DNA of 64,000 nucleotides from Gracilaria gracilis (lineage: Eukaryota; Rhodophyta; Florideophyceae; Gracilariales; Gracilariaceae): the NCBI GenBank assembly GCA_030374805.1, contig JARGSG010000017.1, positions 868,001 to 932,000 of the forward strand. Reading direction: 5' to 3'. Positions 1 to 9,620 of the stretch are shown here, piece after piece. Position 1 is the stretch's first letter. Every line of letters begins with the position of its first letter. The notes beneath the pieces were generated by a model, which searched no databases, was not told the DNA's origin, and saw only the letters and a program-made list of their open reading frames with translations. The position numbers and the translations under genes are program-made.

Positions 1-2655
1 AAGATGCTTGATCCTCAGGTTCCCGAGCTCCTGTTGCATCCGTGACGTTACCAGAGAAGCCTGCGGTAGGACTGCCGAACCAAGATACATGAGGGTACCT
101 GCGAGTGCACGGTATGCGCTCATCTCGTTCTTAATGACTGACGACTCTCGTTCGCGTTTTCGAGCACGAGATAATTCGATTGGAATGAGGCGTTGCATAT
201 ACGGGATCATTGACACGGTGATGTTTCCTTCCTCGTCTCGTAGGATATCGCATCCTGCAAATGTCAGCTTATTTCCTAGTCGAATCTTGCCAACCTTGAA
301 TTCCTGTTGAAGACGCTGCATGAACTCGTGTATACATTTCTCGGTACCGCCAACGAGGAGATCATCGACGATCTTGGCGATTACTAGGGTAATGTGTCCC
401 AATTCATTTCGTTTCAAGAATAGTTGGTTTATCCCTTCTACTCTCACGAGTTCTTCATTGCCTATCATCCACGATTCGATCCGTTTCGCCCATTGTCGTC
501 CTGCCTCCACGATTCCATAAGGGAGTTCTGTTAGCTTCCATAGAATACGACGTTTCGTCCTAAATTCCGGGGCTGGTCGGACGTATATCTCCCTCTGGAT
601 TGGCCCACTTTGTAGAAAGGCCCCCTTTATGTCGGCGACTCCGAAAGAGAATCCAAGACATAAGGCCGTACTTATGAGGAGACGAACGATAATCATGTCC
701 GCATTCGAGCAATCCTTTCGGATTTCGTCCTTTTCATCGTCGCGGTTGCCGTGTGTGACGAGGCGTGCTTTTAACTTAAGAACGCCGTCCTCGTCTTGTT
801 TCACTTTGTACACGGTATGCGATGATATGACATTGGCTTCGAACGGTACGTCTTCTTCGCTTACTTCCTCATATGCCTGTATCCAGTTGTCGTTGCGCTC
901 TTGTGCAACAGCTTTCTTCAGGATCCATGGTGGGGCGAATTGTACTTCCCGAGCTGATACTTGGCGAGAGCCTATCACGTCCTGCATACCCTTGAGTACT
1001 TCTTGCTCCTTAGATTCCAGGTCACGTGTGGCGTTCATTTCTGGCTCCTGTATCAACTCGTTCGTGTAATTTCCCATGTCCTTGAACACTCTTTCCCTGT
1101 GAGTGGTGTTCGATGCCATCAGTGATGCGAAGCCCTGCATGGTTTGATCTTCGTCGGATTCCGAAGTGAGGGTGAGGTCGATATAGTCCTCCATTAAGCC
1201 TTCTGAAAGCTCTCGAGCGAGTTCGGAGGTCGGTCTCAACCTGATGTCTTCGTAAGCAATCTTTGATATGCGGCCTCCAGGAGTACGACGTACTTCGACG
1301 AAGTGTCTATGCGGTTTCACAACCACTGCAGAGCGCCATTCGTCTGGCACGTTGTTAGCGGTAGTTTTGAAGTAGAAGAGTACTTCATCTCCAGCCTTTA
1401 TAGACGATTCGGATATGTTCGAATAGTCGCGAGCTTTCATTGCTCTTTGGAGAGCCCTGGTAGCTGCCTGTTGGGTATACGCGTCCATTAGCTCTTCCGT
1501 CACGAGTCGCCGTGGAGCTCCAAGGATGGATGGAGCGTAACCCTTCGCCAATTCGAATGAGCTTAATGCTTTCGAGCCGGTGAAACAGTTCGATAAGAAT
1601 GTTGCTCGAGACAGTATAGTCCTGTCAGAACCAATGGTGTTCTCTTTCTGCAACCTTTCCAACACGCGTTTAATTACGCCATTCTTTCTTTCCACGATCC
1701 CCGTTTTGTTATGTCTCCGTACGGGTCTCGTCTTGAATTCGATGTCGCGCCCCGACAAGAATCTCCTTATCTCACGGCAATTATATTCGTCGTCGGCGGA
1801 TATTGCGTTTGGTGTTCCGTGCCTGTTGAGCCATTCGGTTTCTATCAGGGATATAGCGCTTCGAGCTTCTCGATTGTTTGCTATCAAGGTCTCTGAGAAG
1901 CCTGTACCACAATCCACTATGTGAAGTACCAAATGCTTCGTGCCACGAATGGTGCAGAACATGTAATCCATCTGGATCTCCACGTTAAACGCTTGGTTAA
2001 TGTGCGTTATGGAAATCTTTTTTGATGGTAGGGGTAATCCGGATTCCGCGCAGATCTGACAATTCTCAGATATGAAATACGCTTCCCTCCGTATATCCTC
2101 ATTGCATTTGCCGGCTCTCTCACACAAGGCGATAATCTCATCTGGATGAGCGTGTGTGAGCCGGTGCAACCTTTTGACCAATGTGCTTGGTCTCGCGTTC
2201 CTTGCGGCGGATGACAGGAGGTTTCCAGTGGTAGGAGTTATCAGGACGTGCGCCCTCGCATTATATATTGTGTCAGACTTGATATATATTTCGAGGACTC
2301 GTGGATCTTTGTCTGTTGGTCGATTAATCGTGATCGTAGCTGGCTCCTTAGAGAAGTCAGTTACGCTATGCCGTTTCACGTCCAATCCTATGGTGAGTGG
2401 AGAGTCATCATCAAACAGATCGAATGTAAGGTCCACGGTGTGATTATTCATATCCTGCATAGAGAGAGTCCAGGTAGCTGCGATCTTCTTGGAATTAACA
2501 CAATTGTGGCCCCATCCACGTCGGTATACAGCTCTTGGTTTATCCGGTTCAAAATTAAGACCGAGTGCTTCGCTTAAAAGCATAGCTGAGACCAATCCAC
2601 CGGAGGATATTGGGCTTCCTTCGTCCAGTATGGGATTCGGATCGGTATCGGGCAT
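1..2655 (-). CDS. Copia-1 pol polyprotein (partial: protease-like, integrase, reverse transcriptase)
   Basis: The minus frame that begins at the ATG at 2653-2655, 11 bp after the gag stop, stays open to the window edge as far as I could read it. Recognisable parts in order are a short protease-like N-terminus, an integrase with HHCC zinc region and catalytic core, then reverse transcriptase including the block around D-I-K-G-A-F-L-Q-S. The region at 1-100 matches the RT/RNase H junction of the second copia element. RNase H would lie beyond the left edge. The many short plus-strand frames here are shadows of this gene. Confidence 0.75.
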   Translation of the reverse strand, partial: MPDTDPNPILDEGSPISSGGLVSAMLLSEALGLNFEPDKPRAVYRRGWGHNCVNSKKIAATWTLSMQDMNNHTVDLTFDLFDDDSPLTIGLDVKRHSVTDFSKEPATITINRPTDKDPRVLEIYIKSDTIYNARAHVLITPTTGNLLSSAARNARPSTLVKRLHRLTHAHPDEIIALCERAGKCNEDIRREAYFISENCQICAESGLPLPSKKISITHINQAFNVEIQMDYMFCTIRGTKHLVLHIVDCGTGFSETLIANNREARSAISLIETEWLNRHGTPNAISADDEYNCREIRRFLSGRDIEFKTRPVRRHNKTGIVERKNGVIKRVLERLQKENTIGSDRTILSRATFLSNCFTGSKALSSFELAKGYAPSILGAPRRLVTEELMDAYTQQAATRALQRAMKARDYSNISESSIKAGDEVLFYFKTTANNVPDEWRSAVVVKPHRHFVEVRRTPGGRISKIAYEDIRLRPTSELARELSEGLMEDYIDLTLTSESDEDQTMQGFASLMASNTTHRERVFKDMGNYTNELIQEPEMNATRDLESKEQEVLKGMQDVIGSRQVSAREVQFAPPWILKKAVAQERNDNWIQAYEEVSEEDVPFEANVISSHTVYKVKQDEDGVLKLKARLVTHGNRDDEKDEIRKDCSNADMIIVRLLISTALCLGFSFGVADIKGAFLQSGPIQREIYVRPAPEFRTKRRILWKLTELPYGIVEAGRQWAKRIESWMIGNEELVRVEGINQLFLKRNELGHITLVIAKIVDDLLVGGTEKCIHEFMQRLQQEFKVGKIRLGNKLTFAGCDILRDEEGNITVSMIPYMQRLIPIELSRARKRERESSVIKNEMSAYRALAGTLMYLGSAVLPQASLVTSRMQQELGNLRIKHL

Positions 2656-2666
2656 ACCGGAATCCC

Positions 2667-3866
2667 TTACTGAAAAAACCCCTTTTTCTTATCCTTCTGG
2701 AATTTGTCTGTACGGCCACGTTTGTTGGGGTTAAGGAACTTCTTTTTAGGCTCTTGATCCTCTTTCGCTTCAGCTTCTTCTTTCTTATTAACATCTTGGT
2801 TGTAGCGGAGGTCATTCTGTCCCGTGGAGTTCTTATTATTTTCGAAGTCACGCCTTCGTTTCTTGTTCTTCTTAGTACTCTTGTTAGAGTTGAGGTAAGA
2901 TTTGGTGGACTGTGCAGGAGCGGGATTATCTGGCTGGATCTCCTCGAGATCCTTCTCTTCCAGTCCCGCTTCTTCTAATGCGCAAATCGCATCCTGCAGC
3001 CCTATCCACGAGTGGACTTCTTCGCGGTCGTTGAACTTCTCGTGCTGCTGGATAGCGGCTTCTATCGCGGTAATAGAATCATCGCACATGGTGGCCATAT
3101 TGTCGATCAATGCTCCCTGTTTTGCGGCTATCATCACTTCCTTCACTTTGTTGACCCGTGTCATACAGAGGGAGATAACCGATGTATCCTCACACTCCTT
3201 GTTTTTGGCTGACATTACGAGGTTCGTGACGATATTCGTGAACGTTTGGGACGACAGACTAGCATTCAATAGCAGTATAATTGCGAAGTTCTGACTGTCG
3301 CTAGAGTGTTGATCCGACTTGGTGAGGTTCAAATAAGACAAGGCCGATCCGGAGAAGCGTTCAATGTAGGTCGAAATAGATTCTCCAGACTTCCGCGTGC
3401 AGCAAGTCACCTCCTTGTACAGGCGCACGATACGTCGGAGGCGATCGACGGTGAAGTCCTTTGCCACGAGGTTGACTATTTTCTTAACCACATCAATTTG
3501 GCTGACTGATTTGTCTTCAACGGGGGGAGTCAAAACAAGCTCTCCAGTTCTAACGGCTTTCTTCACAAGTTCTTTCTTGGAGAATTCAAGAGACCTATAA
3601 AGGCGCATGCCCAGCGTTGCTGCAGCTCCTTTGGCTCTTAAGTCGCCGCCGTTTGCACATGCCTGAAGCGTTTCGCCCCATTCAAATACGGCTTCGCGCC
3701 ATAATAGTTTGTCGGTATCAGGGCGAAGACGTGGTGGAACAAATATGTTGCTTGGAGAGAGATCCTCCTCTGGGCCCATAACTTTGGCTTGAACTGAGGA
3801 CATTGAGTCGAAGTTCATAGTAGCGCAGTGTAGAGTAGGATAGTTCACAAGCAATACGATTGGCAC
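2667..3866 (-). CDS. Copia-1 gag-type protein
   Basis: This is a 399-residue, largely helical gag-like protein with a lysine-rich C-terminal third, upstream of and in the same direction as pol. It resembles the gag frame of the second copia element in length, position and in the V-M-G-P segment encoded across the primer-binding site. In-frame Met codons occur both inside the LTR and at the primer-binding site (ATG at 3775-3777), so the true start is not settled. The N-terminal part would form the nucleocapsid shell and the basic tail would bind RNA; that is inference from the family. Confidence 0.7.
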   Translation of the reverse strand: MPIVLLVNYPTLHCATMNFDSMSSVQAKVMGPEEDLSPSNIFVPPRLRPDTDKLLWREAVFEWGETLQACANGGDLRAKGAAATLGMRLYRSLEFSKKELVKKAVRTGELVLTPPVEDKSVSQIDVVKKIVNLVAKDFTVDRLRRIVRLYKEVTCCTRKSGESISTYIERFSGSALSYLNLTKSDQHSSDSQNFAIILLLNASLSSQTFTNIVTNLVMSAKNKECEDTSVISLCMTRVNKVKEVMIAAKQGALIDNMATMCDDSITAIEAAIQQHEKFNDREEVHSWIGLQDAICALEEAGLEEKDLEEIQPDNPAPAQSTKSYLNSNKSTKKNKKRRRDFENNKNSTGQNDLRYNQDVNKKEEAEAKEDQEPKKKFLNPNKRGRTDKFQKDKKKGFFQ

Positions 3867-3963
3867 AGAAGTCTGCCCGGAGCTCTCGTCTTGAGCTCCT
3901 GGGCTATTTGGTGTGTCTTTAAATAAGGATACTAGCCGACCTTTGGGCTAACTACTGACGTAC
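3783..3963 (-). repeat. Probable 5' LTR of copia-1
   Basis: Read on the minus strand this stretch starts TGTACGTCAG, contains a TATA-like TTATTTAAA about 40 bases in, and ends just before the primer-binding sequence GTTATGGGCCCAG. The partner LTR is outside the window, so both edges are inferred. ACTAG at 3964-3968 may be one copy of a 5-bp target duplication. Confidence 0.45.
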
Positions 3964-3974
3964 AACTAGCCGAC

Positions 3975-4031
3975 ACTAGTGTCTACACGACTACTGTACT
4001 CATATGAGTCCAACTGTACTCATATGAGTAC
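3975..4031 (+). repeat. Left terminal inverted repeat and paired palindromes of the piggyBac-like element
   Basis: The TIR core at 3975-3991 is followed by GTACTCATATGAGTC (3996-4010) and the perfect 16-bp palindrome GTACTCATATGAGTAC (4016-4031). The same arrangement is mirrored at 12070-12132. Paired palindromes next to the ends are likely transposase-binding sites. Confidence 0.8.
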
Positions 4032-4203
4032 AAAATTTCCTCCCCAATTTTAGTGTAAAGATATTCCAATATTTTATAGCTTTTCCCATTGTACTTCTGA
4101 AAATTGTCTCTACTCCCCGTTCCAACCAAAAGTTCTGTGTCTTCCACGGGAGAATTCCAATACTGCGGGAACTTCCTCATCAGCAAGGTCAAAACACAAA
4201 AAA

Positions 4204-6282
4204 ATGCCGAAACCGTCAGATCCAAGACTGACTGTCGGTAACATTGTCAACACTCGTGCAAGCCTTGTCACCTGCGAGGCTGAATGCAAACGTTTGTTTG
4301 GTTCTTTATGGAAGACAAAACGATTGACTGGTACTGTTGTAAGCGTTCAAGTGTCGACAGAAACTGGCAGACGTCAAAAATCTGTTCTTGTAGACTGGAA
4401 AATTCAAACCCGTTTGAAAAGATGCATGATCAAACTTGTCAGCGTGAAAGCAGGAGAACCAATTCTGCAAGAGACAGATGACGTGACCAACAAAATAGGC
4501 GGAACTACCACTTTAAGTCCAACATCCGTCACGGAGTTACAACCAGAAGCTGTTCCCGCCAATACTGAGAATCCCACCACTGAAGTACAAGGGGTGACCG
4601 CCACGGCGCATGATCGTCTTTGGACCAATGAGGAGGTTATGCTACCTCTCAACGGTTCCACGGCGCATCGAAAATGGAAGGTGATTGGCCCAATTGGAGA
4701 TATGATTCTTCAGAATCAGACCCAGTATCATATGCGTCCGTATGATTTCTTTATGTGGATGTTTCCGCAGGATCATTTACAATCTATAGTCGTTCTGACA
4801 AGCAAGAAGCTGGAGCCTCTCGGGCATGCAGTTACGACAGGCGGGGAGATATTGAAGTTCTTTGGCCTTCTAATATTGATGTCCCGGTTTGAATTCACGG
4901 ATCGCAGATCTCTTTGGTCTAAACAATCGGCTTCAAAATATATTCCTCTACCTCAGTTTGGGAAGATAATGTCTCGGAAAAGATTTGAGGTACTTACGTC
5001 TTGTATCACGTTCAGCCAGTATACCGCGACAGACAGTTGTGACAGTCGTTGGTCACATGTAAGTGGATTCGTGCAGGCTATTAATCAACATCGACGAGCA
5101 CATGTTGTTCCTGCTCATACTCTGTGCGTAGATGAAAGTATGTCTCGTTGGTATGGACTCGGCGGCGATTGGACTCAGAAAGGATTACCTCATTACGTGG
5201 CTATAGATCGTAAGCCCGAGAATGGATGTGAAATCAAAACTGTATGCTGCGGTGTGAGTGGAATTCTTCTTGGTTTAGAACTCGTTCTCTCATCTGAAGA
5301 AACCCTACAGAGGAGATACGAACAAAACCATCCTCATGGTACGGCAATTGTGTTACGTTTAACAGAACCATGGTTTAATTCTAATCGACTTGTATGCGCT
5401 GACTCTGCATTTGCGTCAGTTACAACGGCTACTACATTATTTCATCGCGGATTACGTTTTACTGGTGTGATTAAGACGGCAACCAAGTAGTATCCCATGG
5501 TGCACCTTTCACAAAAGGAACTTTCAAAGAGAGGAGATCAGGTGGTGATGGTAAGCAAAGATCACCCTGACAGTCCGTCTGTGATGGCTGTTCTATGGAT
5601 GGAGAGAGAACGACGTTATTTTGTAAGTACAGCCGGTACAACTCTTCCTGCGGAACCAATCGTAAGGTCGAGATGGAGGTCTATCGGAGATGATGCTCAG
5701 TTTGTAACATTGACCATTCCAATTCCAAAAGTTGTTGAAACGTACTATGAAACGTGCTCCCAAATTGACCGGCACAATAGATGCCGCCAAGATGATTTAA
5801 ATCTGGAAAAGAAATTTCAAGTGAAGGATTGGGCTCTTAGGCTGAATACGAGTCTTTTATCAGTCTGTATTGTGGATTCGTGGCTGTTGTACAAAGGAAG
5901 TATGGGAGCCAGGGACTGTCTTACACAAAAAGACTTCTATGCAAAGCTTGCAGATCAATTGATTGAGAATTCTTTTGATGCAATCAGTCGCCATCGAACT
6001 TGAGATGCAACTGAAGAAATATCAGACGTCGGATTAGTCACTGGGACTGGAATACATTTGATAGTTACCAATAAGAAAAGGAAATTGAAGAATGGAGCAG
6101 TATCTAAAGCCAATCACCAAGCTCGATGCAGGATATGCAGGCTTGACAAGAAGTCGAAGTTTCTTTGTTCTAAATGTTTAGAAAATGGTAAGGAAGTTTG
6201 GATATGTCACAGTCAAACAGGACGTGACTGCTTTCAAAAACACTTGCAAAAAATACACACTATGGAGTTTTCAGGCATGTAG
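4204..6282 (+). pseudogene. PiggyBac-type (DDE_Tnp_1_7) transposase with two in-frame stops
   Basis: One reading frame of about 692 codons runs from ATG at 4204 to the stop at 6280, interrupted by TAG at 5488-5490 and TGA at 6001-6003. The middle has the piggyBac-like transposase core, with acidic residues in the C-V-D-E-S and C-A-D-S-A-F segments. The last 75 codons are cysteine-rich (C-R-I-C, C-S-K-C, then C and H), like the C-terminal zinc domain that piggyBac transposases use to bind their ends. The pieces at 4204-5490, 5497-6003 and 6058-6282 are in the same frame, so this is one gene with two stops and not three genes. The copy is therefore probably inactive, unless the stops are read through. 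Confidence 0.8.
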
Positions 6283-6626
6283 TAGCAATTTATGTAGCTC
6301 TATCTGACAGATTATGTCAGTTTTTAAAAGTAAATGCAAAAGGTGGTTCCTAACTATAGCCGCCTACGATTCTTATTTGCGTCATTTGACTTGCTAAACT
6401 AGTTTAATATCTGTTGCGTAGTATCCCTTGTATGAAATGTCACCTTGTTCTGTTTCATGTTTTAGAGGATGCATTAAAGCTTACTTAGATACAAACTTTT
6501 CTAGAATCGTCGACCTTCTTTGAAGAAGTTTTTGCCCTCTTTTTGAGTGCAGCGAGTTGAACTCACGATTTGTTTTACATTTCACATGTGGCCAGAGAGT
6601 CACAGAGGTGTTCTAGTTGCTACTTA
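6283..6626. other. Tail of the piggyBac-like element, no gene
   Basis: This AT-rich stretch lies between the transposase stop and the Harbinger insertion. I see no coding sequence. TTA at 6624-6626 is the left copy of the Harbinger target duplication. Confidence 0.6.
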
Positions 6627-6909
6627 GAGCATCTCCAGAGGCAAGAATATCGACAGTAAAATAGTATTTTGGTGGCGCACCAATCTCCACCCGCAAAAAT
6701 TTGGGAGCAAATTTTTGAACAGGTTCGGATTTCTGGAGCAAATCGTCTCGATTTGCTCCGGAATTGTGAACCTGTTCAAATGAGCGAGAGCAACGCACTA
6801 TCCACGTGGGTGGTGCTCAATGGCTGCAGAAGGACAACTTTGCCGCCAAAAGAACCGAAACACCGGTTCTTGGAGATACCAGTAGATATCGTAGGCATAC
6901 ACTTCCATC

Positions 6910-7740
6910 ATGGAACAACTCTCCTCACCCAATGACTGCCCAGACCTGACGAGCTGTCCCAAGATGGAAGCCAAAAAACATACCACCAGAGGCCCGAGCT
7001 TCACTCCACAGGAAGATGTCGGCATCGCCCGAGCATACATTAAAACATCGGAGGATTCGATACTGGGAACAGACCGCAAGAAGAAATTATTCTTTGACGC
7101 CATCACAAAAGTCTATAACGAGCTTTATAAGCCTGCTAATCGTCCCTCACGCTCTACGGAATCTGTTCGCAACCGTACAAAGCTTTTAACGACAAAGTGC
7201 GCTCTGTTCTCTGGGTGCTTTGTGCGCGTAATTCGTTTAAATCCATCCGCATACAACGAAGAGGACAAATTTCGCATGCCAACCGCGCTGTTTAATGGAA
7301 TCAAGATGAAGAGTCCGAAGGATGATATAGGAGAGCCGTTTAAGTTTAAGGAAGCATGGGAAGTTCTCCGTAACCATCCTAAGTTTTCCATCGACGAGGA
7401 AATTACCTCAACCTCTTCGGAAGCCGATCCCAGCAGCACTTCTAGGCAGCAAACATGCTCGAAACCTGGCACACCTGATCAGATAGAGAAGAAAGATGTC
7501 CCGTCGACAGAGTTCTCAGAACGCCCACAAGGTAGAAAGGCGGCAAAAATGGAGTTTATTAAACAGAAGCACTATGAAGAGAAGCTGAACGTTGCTCGCC
7601 AGGCATTACGCCTGCAGCGCGAACGAGCCTCCGAAATAAAGAGGCAGAACGATATATCGCTGTTTATGATGACTGCTGATAGTAGTCCCGAAGCACAGGA
7701 GTTCTTAAAATCTCACGGAAGCGCGTTCTCGACGACCTGA
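6910..7740 (+). CDS. Harbinger Myb/SANT-like DNA-binding protein
   Basis: This 276-residue protein has an N-terminal tri-helical region starting near G-P-S-F-T-P-Q-E-D, of the kind seen in the Myb/SANT or NAM-associated proteins of plant Harbinger and PIF elements. A Ser/Thr-rich linker and a basic, helical C-terminus (K-Q-K-H-Y-E-E-K-L...R-Q-A-L-R-L-Q-R-E-R) follow. In this family the protein binds the transposon ends and brings the transposase to them. It faces the transposase gene head-on with a 317-bp gap. The ATG at 6910 lies 283 bp inside the left end; a second Met at 6964 is possible. Confidence 0.8.
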   Translation: MEQLSSPNDCPDLTSCPKMEAKKHTTRGPSFTPQEDVGIARAYIKTSEDSILGTDRKKKLFFDAITKVYNELYKPANRPSRSTESVRNRTKLLTTKCALFSGCFVRVIRLNPSAYNEEDKFRMPTALFNGIKMKSPKDDIGEPFKFKEAWEVLRNHPKFSIDEEITSTSSEADPSSTSRQQTCSKPGTPDQIEKKDVPSTEFSERPQGRKAAKMEFIKQKHYEEKLNVARQALRLQRERASEIKRQNDISLFMMTADSSPEAQEFLKSHGSAFSTT

Positions 7741-8057
7741 AGGCCGACGAAGCAAAGCGTCAAAATTCGAAGGAAAGCCGTCCTGTTCCCGCTGACACCG
7801 CTACCGAGTCAGCCCCAAAAGCCTCCACTTTGACGGAAACCCCCCAAACCGATGAATAGCCTCTGTTCGGACCATCTTACTAAGCTGCAATTGCAGTATG
7901 ACCTCCAGAAACGCCAAAAAGTCTCACGCGGTCGCGCGAGCACCTACGCTCGCAATCTCGCACCGGCGCTCTACGCTCCCTTGTGAGAAAGAAGGTACTG
8001 TAGATATAGGTCCCATCGAAATAAAATGGCTACCAAACGCCGATGAGTTCGTGCTGT
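7741..8057. other. Gap between convergent Harbinger genes
   Basis: This 317-bp stretch separates the stop codons of the Myb-like gene and the transposase. I see no further coding sequence; it presumably holds both 3' ends. Confidence 0.5.
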
Positions 8058-9440
8058 TTATGATCTTCCGAGCAAACCCCATAGGTGTTCCATGACATCG
8101 TTTTCTAATTCACGCTGCCTTGCTTCTTGCTTCAGGAACTCACTACTCCTGCAAAGAGCAGCGATTGAGCCTTTCGGAATTGTTGAGTTTTCGCCCTCCT
8201 CCCATACCGGGACCTCACGATGAACAACTTCCTCGCTTGTCCATTCCGTAGATCTTCCCCACGTCAGTTCCTCAGCGTCCAAGCCTTCTTCCACCATCAT
8301 ATTATGAAGGATCACACAACAATACATCACGTTCTTCATAGTGTTCACGTGCCAAAAACGTGAGGGTCTGCGTATAATATGCCAACGTCCTTGGAGCACG
8401 CCAAACGCTCGCTCGACATCCTTCCGCCTGCCTTCCTGCCTCTTGGCATGATTCTTTTCTTTCTTTGTTACAGGTTCCTGTATAGTATGAATGAAAATGG
8501 GGTACCTAGGATAGACTCCATCGCAAAGAAAATACGGGATTGTTTGGTGCTTGCTGTTCAGATCGTAGGACACCTTTGGTGGAAAGCTTCCGTCCGATAT
8601 TTTGTTCAGTAAAGGAGAATTCTCTAAGACGTTTAAGTCGTTTCCACTTCCTGGGGTCCCAAAGAACGCGTGCCAAATCCAAAGCCGGTCGTCCGCGATG
8701 GCTTCCAATGTTACTCCCGGTTTCCGCTCCTTCCCTTGATATTGCCCTCTCCACGCAACTGGACAGTTCTTCCATATCCATTTCGAACAATCAATGCTGC
8801 CCATCATCCCCGGGAATCCAAGACGTTGTGTGCGTGCCAGCACGTTTTTTAGGTCAGACTCTGTCGGGGTACGGAGGTATTCTTCGCCAAAACCATCAAT
8901 GACACAACTACAAAACCGTTTGACGCATTCAGAGGCTGTAGATTCTGACATACGAACATACTCGTCAACAGAATCCGCTGCACACCCATAAGCCAGTATG
9001 CGCAATGAAGCGGTGACTTTTTGTTCCACACTAAACCCACGACGTCCTGTGAAATCGTTGTGTTGCTGAAAGTAGTGTTGCTTTTCTTTCAACTGGTTGC
9101 AGAGGCGGTGAAAAACAGTACGGGAAACTCGAAACCGCCTACGGAAGTGACCTGAGTGATAGACCGGTGAGCTTGAAAGATAATCATTATACAACTGTTT
9201 GTGGCCTGTCTTTCGTTGTCGGTCAATGTTACTCTTGCGGCCTTTGGTGGAATTGCCATGTGGCCGTTCGTCTGGTTCGCTCTCTGAGCTGGAGAGCAGG
9301 TCATGGACGAGCTCTTCTAGAGCTTCATCAAGCTCATCGTTCATGAGCGATGAAGCCATGTCTTGCTTGCTTGGCGTATGGACAAGGAAGGCCGTTGGAG
9401 AAGTGCAGTGCTGAAGCAAATGTGTTACAAACCACTTCAA
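8058..9440 (-). CDS. PIF/Harbinger transposase (DDE_Tnp_4)
   Basis: The 460-residue frame has the HARBI1-type nuclease core: D217 in M-G-S-I-D-C-S-K-W, D268 in G-S-G-N-D-L-N-V-L, and E343 in V-E-R-A-F-G-V-L-Q-G-R-W. An N-terminal helical region (residues about 100-180) corresponds to the helix-turn-helix part of the family. All three catalytic acids are present and the frame is unbroken. The first Met is at 9440; Met28 or Met33, just before an acidic stretch, are alternative starts. It converges on the Myb-like gene. Confidence 0.92.
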   Translation of the reverse strand: MKWFVTHLLQHCTSPTAFLVHTPSKQDMASSLMNDELDEALEELVHDLLSSSESEPDERPHGNSTKGRKSNIDRQRKTGHKQLYNDYLSSSPVYHSGHFRRRFRVSRTVFHRLCNQLKEKQHYFQQHNDFTGRRGFSVEQKVTASLRILAYGCAADSVDEYVRMSESTASECVKRFCSCVIDGFGEEYLRTPTESDLKNVLARTQRLGFPGMMGSIDCSKWIWKNCPVAWRGQYQGKERKPGVTLEAIADDRLWIWHAFFGTPGSGNDLNVLENSPLLNKISDGSFPPKVSYDLNSKHQTIPYFLCDGVYPRYPIFIHTIQEPVTKKEKNHAKRQEGRRKDVERAFGVLQGRWHIIRRPSRFWHVNTMKNVMYCCVILHNMMVEEGLDAEELTWGRSTEWTSEEVVHREVPVWEEGENSTIPKGSIAALCRSSEFLKQEARQRELENDVMEHLWGLLGRS

Positions 9441-9620
9441 TTATACGCAATGGCTTTTTTTCCCGAGCGGAGATATGGTCGATTTCGTCTCAGAACGCCG
9501 TTTTTGCTCAAAAACCAAACTTGAAGGCCTTCTTATGCGCTTTCATTTTGTGTTTACAGATTTGAAAACATATAAAGATCGACAGAGATATGAATAAAGC
9601 AAGCAAAACGATAACAATGC

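Larger units (their letters stand above)
1..3963 (-). mobile_element. Ty1/copia LTR retrotransposon (copia-1), cut by the window edge
   Basis: The element lies on the minus strand. It has a probable 5' LTR at about 3783-3963, then a primer-binding site (3770-3782), a gag reading frame and a pol frame that leaves the window at position 1. The order of parts (gag, then integrase before reverse transcriptase) is that of Ty1/copia. Within the window it looks whole; the 3' end and second LTR lie outside, so age cannot be judged from LTR divergence. It is a different family from the copia element at 46982-52091, although both share the same primer-binding sequence. Its outer end lies about 11 bp from the piggyBac-like terminal repeat, so it probably inserted in or beside that element. 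Confidence 0.85.
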